Source of the DNA: Promethearchaeia archaeon
GTDB lineage: Archaea > Asgardarchaeota > Lokiarchaeia > Sigyniarchaeales > SOKP01
NCBI GenBank assembly: GCA_029856145.1
Contig: JAHQWK010000001.1
Span: 585,474-649,473, forward strand
Direction of reading: 5' to 3'
Length of the DNA: 64,000 bases
Shown: positions 16,415 to 24,886 of the stretch, one piece after another
How the letters are laid out: each line of letters opens with the position of its first letter
Numbering within the stretch: position 1 is the first letter of the stretch
Notes under the pieces: model-generated
Told to the model about the DNA's origin: nothing
The model's database searches: none
The model's input: only the letters and a program-made list of their open reading frames with translations
Translations under genes and position numbers: made by a program

Positions 16415-18418
16415 ATGGCTTATTTCAAGAATATAGTATTGGTCAAGGCGGAAGGAAATTATTTTGATGCTAGCTTTTTTGAAGCAAACATTCCTCTTTG
16501 TTATCTTAGCGCAGTCATAAAAGATCACGTGAATTCTGTTACAATGCCTATGGATATGCGTATAGATCTTAGACCATTTGAAAAATATGAAAATCATTTA
16601 GTAAAAATGGAAAAAGGAGGTGGGAAATGTGATCTTGTAGGAATTTCAACTATGACAGCATCATTTCCCAACGCAATAATACTTGCTAGAATAGCAAAAA
16701 AACATGGTGCTTATGTTGTTGTGGGAGGTTATCATCCTTCTGCTCTTCCTGAAGCAATGTTTAATGTCCCAGAAATTGATGCTGTTGTTCGTGGAGAAGG
16801 AGAAATGACTTTAAAAGAACTTGTTCTAAACGGTCCTTCAACCTTCGTTAAAGGATTGAGCTTTAGGGATGAAAATGGGATTATTTGTCATAATCAGGAC
16901 CGTGAAAGGATAATGCATCTCGACTCGTTACCATTTCCAGATAGGAATTTGCGTCCAGAGAACCCTATCTTTAATAAACACGAAGTCGTAGTTACATCAC
17001 GCGGTTGTAATGGTACTTGTACATTTTGTGCAAATGATGCTGTACACGGTCGATGGCGAGGTCGTTCCCCAGAAAATGTTGTTGCAGAATTGAAAATGCT
17101 ACAAAAAAAACACCCAGACTTATCTACAGTCCATATATGGGACGCAAATTTTATGCAAGACAGCGAGAGAGTCGCTAAAATCATTAATCTCATCAAAGAA
17201 AACAAAATTTACTTCAAATATTTCTGTGAAATGCGCGTAGATCACATAACTAAACACCCCGATTTAATCAAAAGATTAGCAGAAATAGGAATGGAGTGGA
17301 TAGCAATTGGTATTGAAAGTCCGTATCAAGAGCGTTTGAAAAAATTAAAAAAAGGGATTACTACTTTTGCCGTGGAAAAGGCTATCGAAATATTGAAGGA
17401 GAACAAAATTAAAATTGTAGGATATTTAATGATAGGCGATCCGGACGAGACAATGGAGCAAGTGAAGGAGTATCCCGTATATGCAACGAGAGTTGGCATA
17501 GATAAGATCATGTTAGCCATACAGACACCACATCCAGGAAGCTTATTGTTTAAGGAGATGGCTAAGGAAGGAGCCATAACGTCATATCAATGGGAGAAAT
17601 ACGATATAGGTCATTCAGTAGCAAAATTGAAAAATATGACGAATCATGAATGTGAGGTTCTCATGGATTGGTGTTGGGGAAAATATTATAGCCCTGAATG
17701 GGCGTTTTCCCGAGAGAGATCGCTAAAAGAAGCATTTTTTCGATATTTGTCCTTTGTTTGGATTGGTTATCCTGGTTTTTTTATTCACGCACGTTCTAGA
17801 GAGACTGTTGAAGAAAATTTAAGAGCATATATCTCAGCAATGCAAGGTTATTATGATTTAAGCAAGTATGAATATACAGATGCAGATTATCTCGATGATC
17901 TAAGGGGGTATAATTTTCAATTGACTTTTCGTTTCAGTAATGGAGATGATATTTCTTTGTTAGCTTCAATAGATAAAAACAGCAAGCTAGTGATTGAAAT
18001 ATTTAATGGAAAAAGAAAAGATGTATTTCTCGATTTTACACTTAATTCAAGTGATTTCATTGATATTCTTAAATCCTTACCCTTACAAATTATTTCGCTC
18101 GTACATTGGGCGGGGTTTAATTTTAACAACTTGAAAGCAAACATTCATGTCTTTAAGACTTTCTTGTCTATGGTTGCAAAAGCAGTTCGATTGAACACGA
18201 TAAATTATAAAAAATTAACAAAATATTTAGTTGTAGGAACAAAATTTCTTCCTAAAAAATTATATGAACTAATCAGAGAAGAAATTCCAATTTTCAACAA
18301 TAAAAAGAAAAGTGAAGTATATGAAGATAATTACATGAAAGCTATAACAAACTCGGTTAGAAATGTTTTATATAAAGTAATACTGTTCCCTTTCACAATT
18401 CTCGTTCCTGTTGACTGA
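16415..18418 (+). CDS. B12-binding-domain radical SAM enzyme
   Basis: A 667-residue protein. The N-terminal part (about 1-140) has the cobalamin-binding Rossmann pattern (GISTMTASFPNAI, VVVGGYHPSALPE, VVRGEGE). The radical SAM core carries CNGTCTFC near residues 198-205, then a (beta/alpha) barrel (IWDANFMQD, WIAIGIESP). The last 250 residues have no recognised domain. Relatives methylate unactivated carbons or rearrange substrates in lipid, tetrapyrrole or natural-product synthesis. The substrate is unknown. GAGGAC lies just before the start. Confidence 0.85.
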   Translation: MAYFKNIVLVKAEGNYFDASFFEANIPLCYLSAVIKDHVNSVTMPMDMRIDLRPFEKYENHLVKMEKGGGKCDLVGISTMTASFPNAIILARIAKKHGAYVVVGGYHPSALPEAMFNVPEIDAVVRGEGEMTLKELVLNGPSTFVKGLSFRDENGIICHNQDRERIMHLDSLPFPDRNLRPENPIFNKHEVVVTSRGCNGTCTFCANDAVHGRWRGRSPENVVAELKMLQKKHPDLSTVHIWDANFMQDSERVAKIINLIKENKIYFKYFCEMRVDHITKHPDLIKRLAEIGMEWIAIGIESPYQERLKKLKKGITTFAVEKAIEILKENKIKIVGYLMIGDPDETMEQVKEYPVYATRVGIDKIMLAIQTPHPGSLLFKEMAKEGAITSYQWEKYDIGHSVAKLKNMTNHECEVLMDWCWGKYYSPEWAFSRERSLKEAFFRYLSFVWIGYPGFFIHARSRETVEENLRAYISAMQGYYDLSKYEYTDADYLDDLRGYNFQLTFRFSNGDDISLLASIDKNSKLVIEIFNGKRKDVFLDFTLNSSDFIDILKSLPLQIISLVHWAGFNFNNLKANIHVFKTFLSMVAKAVRLNTINYKKLTKYLVVGTKFLPKKLYELIREEIPIFNNKKKSEVYEDNYMKAITNSVRNVLYKVILFPFTILVPVD

Positions 18419-18459
18419 TAATAGATTTAAGCTTTCTTTTTTATTCTCTACCTTTTATA

Positions 18460-18672
18460 ATTTCAAAATGTAATAAGTGTGCTGAATATATCGTTGATGG
18501 TGATAATTACAAAGAGAGAACCTTAATCATTGAAAGAAAAGCTCGAGGATGTGGATTTAGAGTCGAAAAAATTGAAACAAAGAATTCTTATCACCTAAAA
18601 TTTTATGGTGATATACAAGATCATGTTGATGGTTTTGTTGAATTATGTTATAAGGATAATTACAATCTTTAA
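18460..18672 (+). pseudogene. Small Cys-containing coding fragment without canonical start
   Basis: A 70-codon stretch with coding character (SKCNKCAEYIVDGDNY, ARGCGFRVEK, HVDGFVELCY) ends in TAA. The frame is open from the previous gene's end but contains no ATG, GTG or TTG. It could start at ATT (18460) with no Shine-Dalgarno, or be a gene that has lost its start. It resembles the interrupted small gene at 14395-14601. Confidence 0.4.
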
Positions 18673-18685
18673 TTTTAAGTTTTAA

Positions 18686-19246
18686 TTATTCAGTTTGAAG
18701 TCGTTCTCCCAATTTATAATAATTGAAGTCACCTCCAGTAGTCCAAATAATTGGATGTATCTTCCTCCAATCGAGCTTGACGTTATCCTCTTCCTTAATA
18801 GTGTATTGTTGATTTACATAAGATTTAATTACCTTACCAATAATTCCTTCACCATCGCCATAGTCGAGGATTTCATGTACTTCACATTCTATATTTACTG
18901 GACATTCACGAATCATTGGGGCTGTTTTTAATTCTCCGTAAAAATTATCAAAGAGGGAACTTTTATCAATATCCCGTCCAGATTTACTTCCACAAATATT
19001 TGTTTTTTCCACGAGATCCTCTGAAGGGATATTTACACTAAAGGTCATATTCTCATGAATTCCGATTGTAGTATAGCGTGTTGGAGATAAACTGAAGAAA
19101 ATATACTTGCCAAAATCAAATGGACAGCTATACCCAATTACCAGATAATTAGGCTTATTATATACATTTGCTCCTACCAAAATCACTGGTAGTGGACTGA
19201 GAAGATTTCCTTCAACAATTTGTTTATTTAAATTTACTTCTTTCAT
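18686..19246 (-). CDS. Flavin reductase-like FMN-binding protein (flavoredoxin type)
   Basis: A 186-residue protein of the split-barrel flavin reductase family. SPLPVILVGANVYNKPN and FSLSPTRYTTIGI followed by ENMTFSVNIPSEDL mark the FMN site. Such proteins bind FMN and pass electrons to partner proteins. A paralogue lies at 19916-20497. It is the last gene of the run of minus-strand genes downstream of hgcAB. Confidence 0.8.
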   Translation of the reverse strand: MKEVNLNKQIVEGNLLSPLPVILVGANVYNKPNYLVIGYSCPFDFGKYIFFSLSPTRYTTIGIHENMTFSVNIPSEDLVEKTNICGSKSGRDIDKSSLFDNFYGELKTAPMIRECPVNIECEVHEILDYGDGEGIIGKVIKSYVNQQYTIKEEDNVKLDWRKIHPIIWTTGGDFNYYKLGERLQTE

Positions 19247-19259
19247 TTTTGATTATTTT

Positions 19260-19919
19260 TTATAGTTTTTTTACAATATAGTCAAGGATACAGGTACGTC
19301 CTGTATTGAAATAATTTCCTTGCATGATATGCCTTTTTTCTTTATAAATTATCTCAAAATCTTTACAATATTTGTCAGGTTCATCATCATCATAAAAACT
19401 ATGAAGAAACTTTCCATTACCTTCTATAGTTATAACTTCACCTGGGTTTTGTTCTATTCCATTACCATAATGATTATCGTCCTTCGAAAGGAAGTTTATA
19501 TAACAAAGTCCCTCTTTTTTCAGCACTCTATACATTTCTTTGATGGCAATTCCACTATCAATCTTATTTAAATGAAAAATAGAATTATAAGAAAATACAA
19601 AACTAAAAAAATTAGACTCAAATGGTATTTTTCTCATATCAGCTTTAATAATTTTTAGTTTTATTCCATTTTCTTCACAATACTCATTAGAATAGTTAAT
19701 AGAATCTTCCGAAATATCAATTCCATAAGTTTCAAATCCATTCTCATGAAAAAATGCAAGCTTAGGATTTGAACCACCAGCTCCACAATCTAAAATTTTT
19801 TTTTCTAAAGGCACTGAATTCGTGAATCTAAGGAAATTATACAATGAAGAGGGATAAAAATTCTGGATCATTTTCCATAAATACCTCATATCTGTTAGTT
19901 TTTTAATAATATTTTTCAT
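19260..19919 (-). CDS. SAM-dependent methyltransferase (class I)
   Basis: A 219-residue Rossmann-fold methyltransferase: motif I ILDCGAGGSNPKLAF, the acidic YGIDISEDSI, and post-motif FSYNSIFHL. The ATG overlaps the stop of the upstream flavin reductase-like gene by four bases, so the two are translationally coupled. The substrate is unknown; the setting between flavoproteins in an ArsR-linked cluster suggests metal(loid) or redox metabolism, which is inference. Confidence 0.8.
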   Translation of the reverse strand: MKNIIKKLTDMRYLWKMIQNFYPSSLYNFLRFTNSVPLEKKILDCGAGGSNPKLAFFHENGFETYGIDISEDSINYSNEYCEENGIKLKIIKADMRKIPFESNFFSFVFSYNSIFHLNKIDSGIAIKEMYRVLKKEGLCYINFLSKDDNHYGNGIEQNPGEVITIEGNGKFLHSFYDDDEPDKYCKDFEIIYKEKRHIMQGNYFNTGRTCILDYIVKKL

Positions 19920-20497
19920 GAAGTTTTATACTTTTTACCAATCTCAAATGCGGGGGCAAGTTTTTCGCCAACTTTCCAATAATTGTTCAGTGAATATGTA
20001 TAGGTTTTTAGTTTAGCAATGTCTGGTATCCCTTCTGTTAAATATTCCTCATCTGCATAAGCATTTACTACTTTTCCGATAAAAATTTCATGACCTTCCT
20101 CGATCTCCACTAATTCCTTTATCTTAAAGCTTTTAACCAACTCACATTCAAGATTTAGAGGTGAGAGACTAACCATTGGTGCTGTTTTAAGATCCCCGTA
20201 AAAAACATCAAATACTTCTGATTTATCTATTTCTTTTCCTGAAACTATGCCACAATAATCAATCATTTCTGCCAAATCTTCTGAGGGTGTATTAACGCTA
20301 AATGTTTCATTTTCCTTAATACCAATATTAGTATAATGAGTTTCGTAAGAAGCTATTGAAATTAATGGTGGTTGACTTTCGACAATGCCGACATATGCAA
20401 GTGTCTCAAAATTCGGTTTTTCATTCACATTTGCCCCGATAAGAGCAACTGGCATAGGAAATAAATAAGCTCTTGGAGGAATTTTATTTTTCTTCAT
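19916..20497 (-). CDS. Flavin reductase-like FMN-binding protein, paralogue
   Basis: A 193-residue split-barrel FMN protein (FPMPVALIGANVNEKPN, SIASYETHYTNIGI, ETFSVNTPSEDL), clearly paralogous to the protein at 18686-19246. Its 3' end overlaps the methyltransferase start (ATGA). It is probably an electron carrier for the cluster. Confidence 0.8.
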   Translation of the reverse strand: MKKNKIPPRAYLFPMPVALIGANVNEKPNFETLAYVGIVESQPPLISIASYETHYTNIGIKENETFSVNTPSEDLAEMIDYCGIVSGKEIDKSEVFDVFYGDLKTAPMVSLSPLNLECELVKSFKIKELVEIEEGHEIFIGKVVNAYADEEYLTEGIPDIAKLKTYTYSLNNYWKVGEKLAPAFEIGKKYKTS

Positions 20498-20639
20498 TAT
20501 ATCACACTTTTAAGATCTATGTATAGAATAGGATTTGATAACATAAATAGATGAAATTCTTGAACTTAGAACGAACTTTAAACTTATTTTCTAATTTTAA
20601 ACTATAATTTATCACTGAATTGGAATATAAAATGAAATG

Positions 20640-21002
20640 TTAGCCACAACAACCAGTATTTGAATTATCTTCACTGGTTGGTCCACAGCCACATGAATTT
20701 TCAATCGCTTTACCTTTTTTTGCATTTTTAGCTACACCTCTCGCATTCCACAAACATCCACACCCTTTTCGTTCATTCAAGATAATTGCTTGAGTTGGGC
20801 AATTTCTCTTACAAGCACTGCATTCTGTACATAGCTCAGGTCTTGGTATTTCATATTTTCCAGAACTATGGGGTTGTGGAAGTCCAAATGGGCACACTTC
20901 AGCACATAGACCACAGCCATTACACACATCTTTATCAATAAAGATTAAAATATCTTTAACAAATTCAGTAAAATCAAATGATTCAAAATTTGTTTCTGTC
21001 AT
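20640..21002 (-). CDS. hgcB: HgcB-like 2[4Fe-4S] ferredoxin
   Basis: A 120-residue ferredoxin with two CxxCxxCxxxC motifs (C27, C30, C33, C37 and C58, C61, C64, C68). These are followed by features of HgcB, the ferredoxin that reduces the HgcA corrinoid in mercury methylation: TECSACKRNCP in place of the usual MECGAC, a KGCGC segment where HgcB has GVGC, and a vicinal Cys pair at the C-terminus (C118-C119). It is longer than typical HgcB (about 95 residues), with an extra CGCG segment. GGAGGT precedes the ATG by about eight bases. It follows hgcA by 38 bases. Confidence 0.8.
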   Translation of the reverse strand: MTETNFESFDFTEFVKDILIFIDKDVCNGCGLCAEVCPFGLPQPHSSGKYEIPRPELCTECSACKRNCPTQAIILNERKGCGCLWNARGVAKNAKKGKAIENSCGCGPTSEDNSNTGCCG

Positions 21003-21040
21003 TTTACTTACCTCCTATTTATGTACATCTTTTATTTTTT

Positions 21041-22708
21041 TTAAATATATATGGAAAATAAAAATCCTAAAGCTAGAAAAATCAAACTTAGGACAAATAA
21101 AATCTTATTAATTAAATTAAAAATTGGATATTCCTCTTGGATTTCTCTTGGGCTTGTAGCCATTGTGTAACCACTAAATGACATTATTGAAAAGAATGTA
21201 ATCCAAAAATAAAAGCATAATTGCCAGAGAGTATAAAATATGGAGTTATGGATCAAATAAGACAATCCTCCCAAGAAAATTATATTAATTATCCCAAAAA
21301 AAATACCTTTAAAAATAAATCTCCTAGTGAATCTTGAAATTGGGAATAACAGCGCAATAATAAAATTTGATATAATTATCCAAAGCGATAGCTCACCAAT
21401 CCACCATAACTTGTTAAACCAAGTTAGGATCGAGAATAGTAGAACTAATCCAATTAGAGGTAGGATAAATATTTTTCGAAATAAAAATGATGTATGAGTT
21501 ATTCCCCCACGAATTCGATGGAATAATGTAAATTTAGCTAATTTCATTCGGTCAGGTTTTTGAGCAGGATTTTCATCAAGAAATTGAGGTATAGATTTTG
21601 ACCAAACTGGTCCGTATTTAACTCTAAAAGGGAATTTTTCTGAATTCTTCGGAAGTTGAGGTATAGCTACACCTCCAGCTGAAAGTTGTGGCAGTAATAA
21701 TGTTTTTTTTTGAGTTATATTTTTTATCCCTGTTGCTTCTATTGCCTCAAGAAGTTGCATATTTCCAAAATCATTACCACGAGCGGCACACCATACATTT
21801 ATGCCGTTTGAATCAATACACAATACCCACGCATCAAGTCCTTTAAGATCACGCATCACCTTAATATAAGTAAATTCATAATTAGCGGTGACAATTATAG
21901 GCGATTTTTCATTAGGATTTCCAGATTGATAAATCCCGGGTTCGATAGGAACACGATCAACTTGTCCAGTGAAAATACAACGATAAATTCTTAATTGAGA
22001 TCGAAGTCCCTTAAATCTCTTTATTTCGGGCCTATAATACCCCGGTTCATTAGTTCCCTTATCATTAATTTTTTGTAGTTCTATCGCTTGGATTGATCCA
22101 TGCTTCCATTTTATCTGAGTATTGATTTTAAAACCGATTGGGTCTAAATATTTAAGAAACCACTTAACAAGATAAGTACTTTTTAAACGTAAACGTCTTA
22201 ATTTCTTTTTATACCGCCATCTTTTAAACTTAAACAGTAACTTCCAAAATCCAGAGGGAAAAAATTCAGCGGCTAAAATTAAACGACCATTTGGTTTCAA
22301 TGATTTCCATACGTTTCTAAGAAATAATTGCTGTTCTAAAGGACGAAGTTCAGATAACATAAATTTACTTACTACAATATCTTGAGAACCGTCTGGTGTT
22401 GGTAAATCGGTAAATGAACCTGTTTGATATAATAGTTTTCCACCAGATAAATCCGTTGGATAATTCTTCATAGCATAATCAATCATTTGAAAGTTTCTGT
22501 CAATTGCAATTACATTATTCCCTTTTTGCACCATTTTTGAAGCAAGCAAGCCTGTACCGCATCCAATTTCTAATATAGATTCGGAACTATTAATTCGATT
22601 TATAATCCAGTTCTGAACTTCAATATTTACTCCTTTTGTTAAGGCAGTAAATTTAGAATCGTAAGTTTCTGGCTCTTCTTCTAGTTTTCGCATATAAACG
22701 ACGGCCAT
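21041..22708 (-). CDS. hgcA: HgcA-type membrane corrinoid protein fused to an N-terminal SAM methyltransferase
   Basis: A 555-residue protein. Residues about 1-210 form a class I SAM methyltransferase (EIGCGTG at 47-53, AIDRN acidic loop). Residues about 255-400 match the HgcA corrinoid domain: VTANYEFTYIKVMRDL, GLDAWVLCIDSNG, then the cap-helix motif NVWCAA with C307 as the lower cobalt ligand, and LPQLSAGGVA. Five membrane helices follow (about 410-430, 436-455, 466-486, 491-510, 531-553), with an FSGYT segment like the FTG motif of HgcA. The canonical NVWCAAGK reads NVWCAARG here. HgcA proteins are about 340 residues; the methyltransferase fusion is extra. ATG at 22708 has GAGTG seven bases upstream. 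Confidence 0.85.
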   Translation of the reverse strand: MAVVYMRKLEEEPETYDSKFTALTKGVNIEVQNWIINRINSSESILEIGCGTGLLASKMVQKGNNVIAIDRNFQMIDYAMKNYPTDLSGGKLLYQTGSFTDLPTPDGSQDIVVSKFMLSELRPLEQQLFLRNVWKSLKPNGRLILAAEFFPSGFWKLLFKFKRWRYKKKLRRLRLKSTYLVKWFLKYLDPIGFKINTQIKWKHGSIQAIELQKINDKGTNEPGYYRPEIKRFKGLRSQLRIYRCIFTGQVDRVPIEPGIYQSGNPNEKSPIIVTANYEFTYIKVMRDLKGLDAWVLCIDSNGINVWCAARGNDFGNMQLLEAIEATGIKNITQKKTLLLPQLSAGGVAIPQLPKNSEKFPFRVKYGPVWSKSIPQFLDENPAQKPDRMKLAKFTLFHRIRGGITHTSFLFRKIFILPLIGLVLLFSILTWFNKLWWIGELSLWIIISNFIIALLFPISRFTRRFIFKGIFFGIINIIFLGGLSYLIHNSIFYTLWQLCFYFWITFFSIMSFSGYTMATSPREIQEEYPIFNLINKILFVLSLIFLALGFLFSIYI

Positions 22709-22776
22709 AAGCAAACACTCTATTATTAATACATTAATTTTTATTTTAAAACACTTGAAATATTAAAGAGATCAAT

Positions 22777-23346
22777 TTATTTTTGTAGTAGTTTTGCTGT
22801 TTTTAGAATATTGAATCCAAGAATTTCTGCTTGTTTTAACCGGTTTTCTTGGTTTAAAATATCACCTGGCTTGTCAGCAACAGCTTTTACCCCATGTAAT
22901 TCACCAGGAACACATATAATTCCACATGAGAGCATCCATGCATGAATGGCATTAATTGTTATTGCTTGACCTCCCGATGTTCCATTACCAACCGCGATAG
23001 CTCCTCCTACTTTCCCTTCTAAAGGTTTTTTGACCTTTACCGCATAATGTCTATCAAGTAAGGAGAGTAATTGAGCACTAACATTTAGGTAATAAACAGG
23101 ACTTGAGATTATAATTGCATTACACCATCGAAACGCATCATAAATCTCTTGCATATCGTCATTAATAATACAAGTACCAGTTTCCCTACATGAGTCGCAG
23201 GCATTACAAGGTTTAATTTCTAATTCGCTTAAAAGGAAAATTTTAACATTCCATGCATTATTTTCAAAAGGTTTTAGAGCATATCTTAGGAGGAGTTCAC
23301 TATTCCCTTTCTTCCTAGGAGTCCCTGATATACCAATAACATTCAT
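22777..23346 (-). CDS. Flavodoxin-fold iron-sulfur flavoprotein (NADPH-dependent FMN reductase family)
   Basis: A 189-residue protein. SGTPRKKGNSELL is the FMN phosphate loop, CNACDSCRETGTC is the compact cysteine motif of archaeal iron-sulfur flavoproteins, and SPVYYLNVSAQ plus VGNGTSGGQ are FMN contacts. It transfers electrons between ferredoxin-like and flavin partners. Its ATG overlaps the stop of a 28-residue Cys peptide. It is the first large gene of the ArsR-divergent hgc cluster. Confidence 0.85.
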   Translation of the reverse strand: MNVIGISGTPRKKGNSELLLRYALKPFENNAWNVKIFLLSELEIKPCNACDSCRETGTCIINDDMQEIYDAFRWCNAIIISSPVYYLNVSAQLLSLLDRHYAVKVKKPLEGKVGGAIAVGNGTSGGQAITINAIHAWMLSCGIICVPGELHGVKAVADKPGDILNQENRLKQAEILGFNILKTAKLLQK

Positions 23347-23429
23347 TCTTTTTCACACTTAATAATAACTTTATTATTATAATCCTCTTTAGCGCCTTCG
23401 GAACAACAACTTTGATCTTTATCTCCCAT
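23343..23429 (-). CDS. 28-residue cysteine-containing peptide
   Basis: A short reading frame from ATG at 23429: MGDKDQSCCSEGAKEDYNN, then KVIIKCEKE. It has an AGAGG Shine-Dalgarno about nine bases upstream and a TGA that overlaps the next ATG (ATGA), the signature of translational coupling. Its vicinal Cys pair plus a third Cys suggest metal binding. It would be the first product of the operon divergent from arsR. No family recognised. Confidence 0.55.
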   Translation of the reverse strand: MGDKDQSCCSEGAKEDYNNKVIIKCEKE

Positions 23430-23496
23430 TTTTTATTGCCTCTTTAATTCATTTTTAAATTTTATTTTTAAGCTATTGAAGTACTAATAGAATGTA

Positions 23497-23520
23497 TCAC
23501 ATAAAAATATTTCGATGTGA
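23497..23520. promoter_or_regulatory. Candidate ArsR operator
   Basis: TCACAT (23497-23502) and ATGTGA (23515-23520) form an inverted repeat with a 12-base AT-rich spacer, in the 175-base gap between the divergent arsR-like gene and the hgc-side operon. The geometry suits a dimeric winged-helix repressor. Confidence 0.4.
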
Positions 23521-23604
23521 ATTTAGATTTATAAATATGAATAAAATTTTTATAATTTCATTCCTTCTATTATAGTAACAATACAAAAATACAATGATAT
23601 TTAG

Positions 23605-23997
23605 ATGAAAGTAGAAAGAAAGAAAGAAATTAAAGACACATTATGTGGATGCAATGATTGTTCTAATGGTGATACATACTTCGAACGCCTACAACAAATT
23701 GGAAAAGCTCTAAAATTTGATCAAAAATTAAATTCGCTGTCAACATTTTTTAATGCTTTAGGAAACAAGGAACGTTTAACTATACTGACAGCATTAAAGA
23801 ATAAAGAACGTTGTGTATGTGAACTAGAAGCGATCTTAGATAAATCTCAACCTTCAATTTCTCACCACCTTCGAGAACTAGAAAAAGTGGGCTTGATTCG
23901 AGGGTGGAAAAAAGGGAAATATACCTACTATACCTTATTAAAAAAAGAATTTGAAATGTATTTGGCAAATTTTAATCAAGAATTTAGTTTTGAATAA
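23605..23997 (+). CDS. ArsR/SmtB-family metal-responsive regulator
   Basis: A 130-residue winged-helix protein. The core helix carries ERCVCELE, the alpha-3 metal(loid) Cys motif of ArsR sensors, followed by the DNA-reading helix SQPSISHHLRELEKVGL and wing KGKYTYY. A Cys-rich N-terminal extension (CGCNDC) may add ligands. It is divergent from the hgcAB operon across a short gap with an inverted repeat. ArsR-type regulators are known neighbours and regulators of hgcAB in bacteria, so control of this cluster is a fair inference. Confidence 0.88.
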   Translation: MKVERKKEIKDTLCGCNDCSNGDTYFERLQQIGKALKFDQKLNSLSTFFNALGNKERLTILTALKNKERCVCELEAILDKSQPSISHHLRELEKVGLIRGWKKGKYTYYTLLKKEFEMYLANFNQEFSFE

Positions 23998-24052
23998 ATG
24001 AAAAAACAGAAAGAATTCTTTTAAATGCAACAAAGAAAAAGAAGAATTAAGA

Positions 24053-24709
24053 TTAAATAGATTCTGAATGCTTCTTTAGCATATCTGCGTTTGTTTTACC
24101 CATTCTTACTGCTAGCTCAGCTATAATTGAATCAAGATATACAAATGCCGCAATTTCAAATTGGGTTCCCTCAGTAGTTAAGATTGCGGTATCATCTTGA
24201 GGATCAGTACGATCTCGTTTTGTTCGCCCCTTTAATTTAATAGTAACATCAGCAATCCTTCCAATAATTGATTCTGTATGAGATGTTATTGACACAATTG
24301 CATATGGTTTTACAGTATTAACATAATTCTCTAATAATGATACTACAATCTTGGTAGTTCCCGATCCTGAGAGTACAATCAATATATCATTTTTAGTAAC
24401 TGCCGGTATTGAAGCTAAATTGGTCACCATATATACCTCTGTTCCAAGATGGACTAAACGTGTGGAAAAGGCTTGAAGTATAAATGCACTCCTCCCAGAA
24501 GCGAGTAAAAAAAACTTTCGCTTGTTTATAATACCATCATAAACTAACTCAATGAATTTTTGAGTAAATTTAAAATGTTTATCCTTCTTGAGATGTTCAA
24601 CATTTTCATCAAGATTTTTCATAAGTATCTCCATAGCACGAAAAAGGGTTTCTTTCGCTCTACCATTTACTTCAATCTGGTTTTGTTCCATGTTAGTTTT
24701 ATCAACCAT
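24053..24709 (-). CDS. hxlB: 6-phospho-3-hexuloisomerase (SIS domain)
   Basis: A 218-residue SIS-domain protein with the PHI pattern ASGRSAFILQAFSTRLVHLG and VLSGSGTTKIVV, ending in an ELAVRMGKT helix. PHI interconverts arabino-3-hexulose 6-phosphate and fructose 6-phosphate in the ribulose monophosphate pathway, which many archaea use for pentose synthesis. The partner hexulose-phosphate synthase is not adjacent. It is slightly longer than usual at the N-terminus. Confidence 0.85.
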   Translation of the reverse strand: MVDKTNMEQNQIEVNGRAKETLFRAMEILMKNLDENVEHLKKDKHFKFTQKFIELVYDGIINKRKFFLLASGRSAFILQAFSTRLVHLGTEVYMVTNLASIPAVTKNDILIVLSGSGTTKIVVSLLENYVNTVKPYAIVSITSHTESIIGRIADVTIKLKGRTKRDRTDPQDDTAILTTEGTQFEIAAFVYLDSIIAELAVRMGKTNADMLKKHSESI

Positions 24710-24886
24710 AATTATTTTCGATGTTTTTAATCCAATATTATATATAAAGAAGGATATAAAAAATACATTTTGGTTAATATTATTTTAAATTTTAGATATT
24801 AAAATACCTTGTATTAAGAGATTGATTAAGAAATTTGATATTTGCTAATAATGAAAGAATTAAATATCCTATAAAATATTATTAAT

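Noticed and set aside
21041..22708. HgcA candidate as the CdhD/CdhE corrinoid subunit of acetyl-CoA synthase
   Set aside because: It lacks the TIM barrel of CFeSP subunits and has five membrane helices plus the NVWCAA cap motif typical of HgcA.
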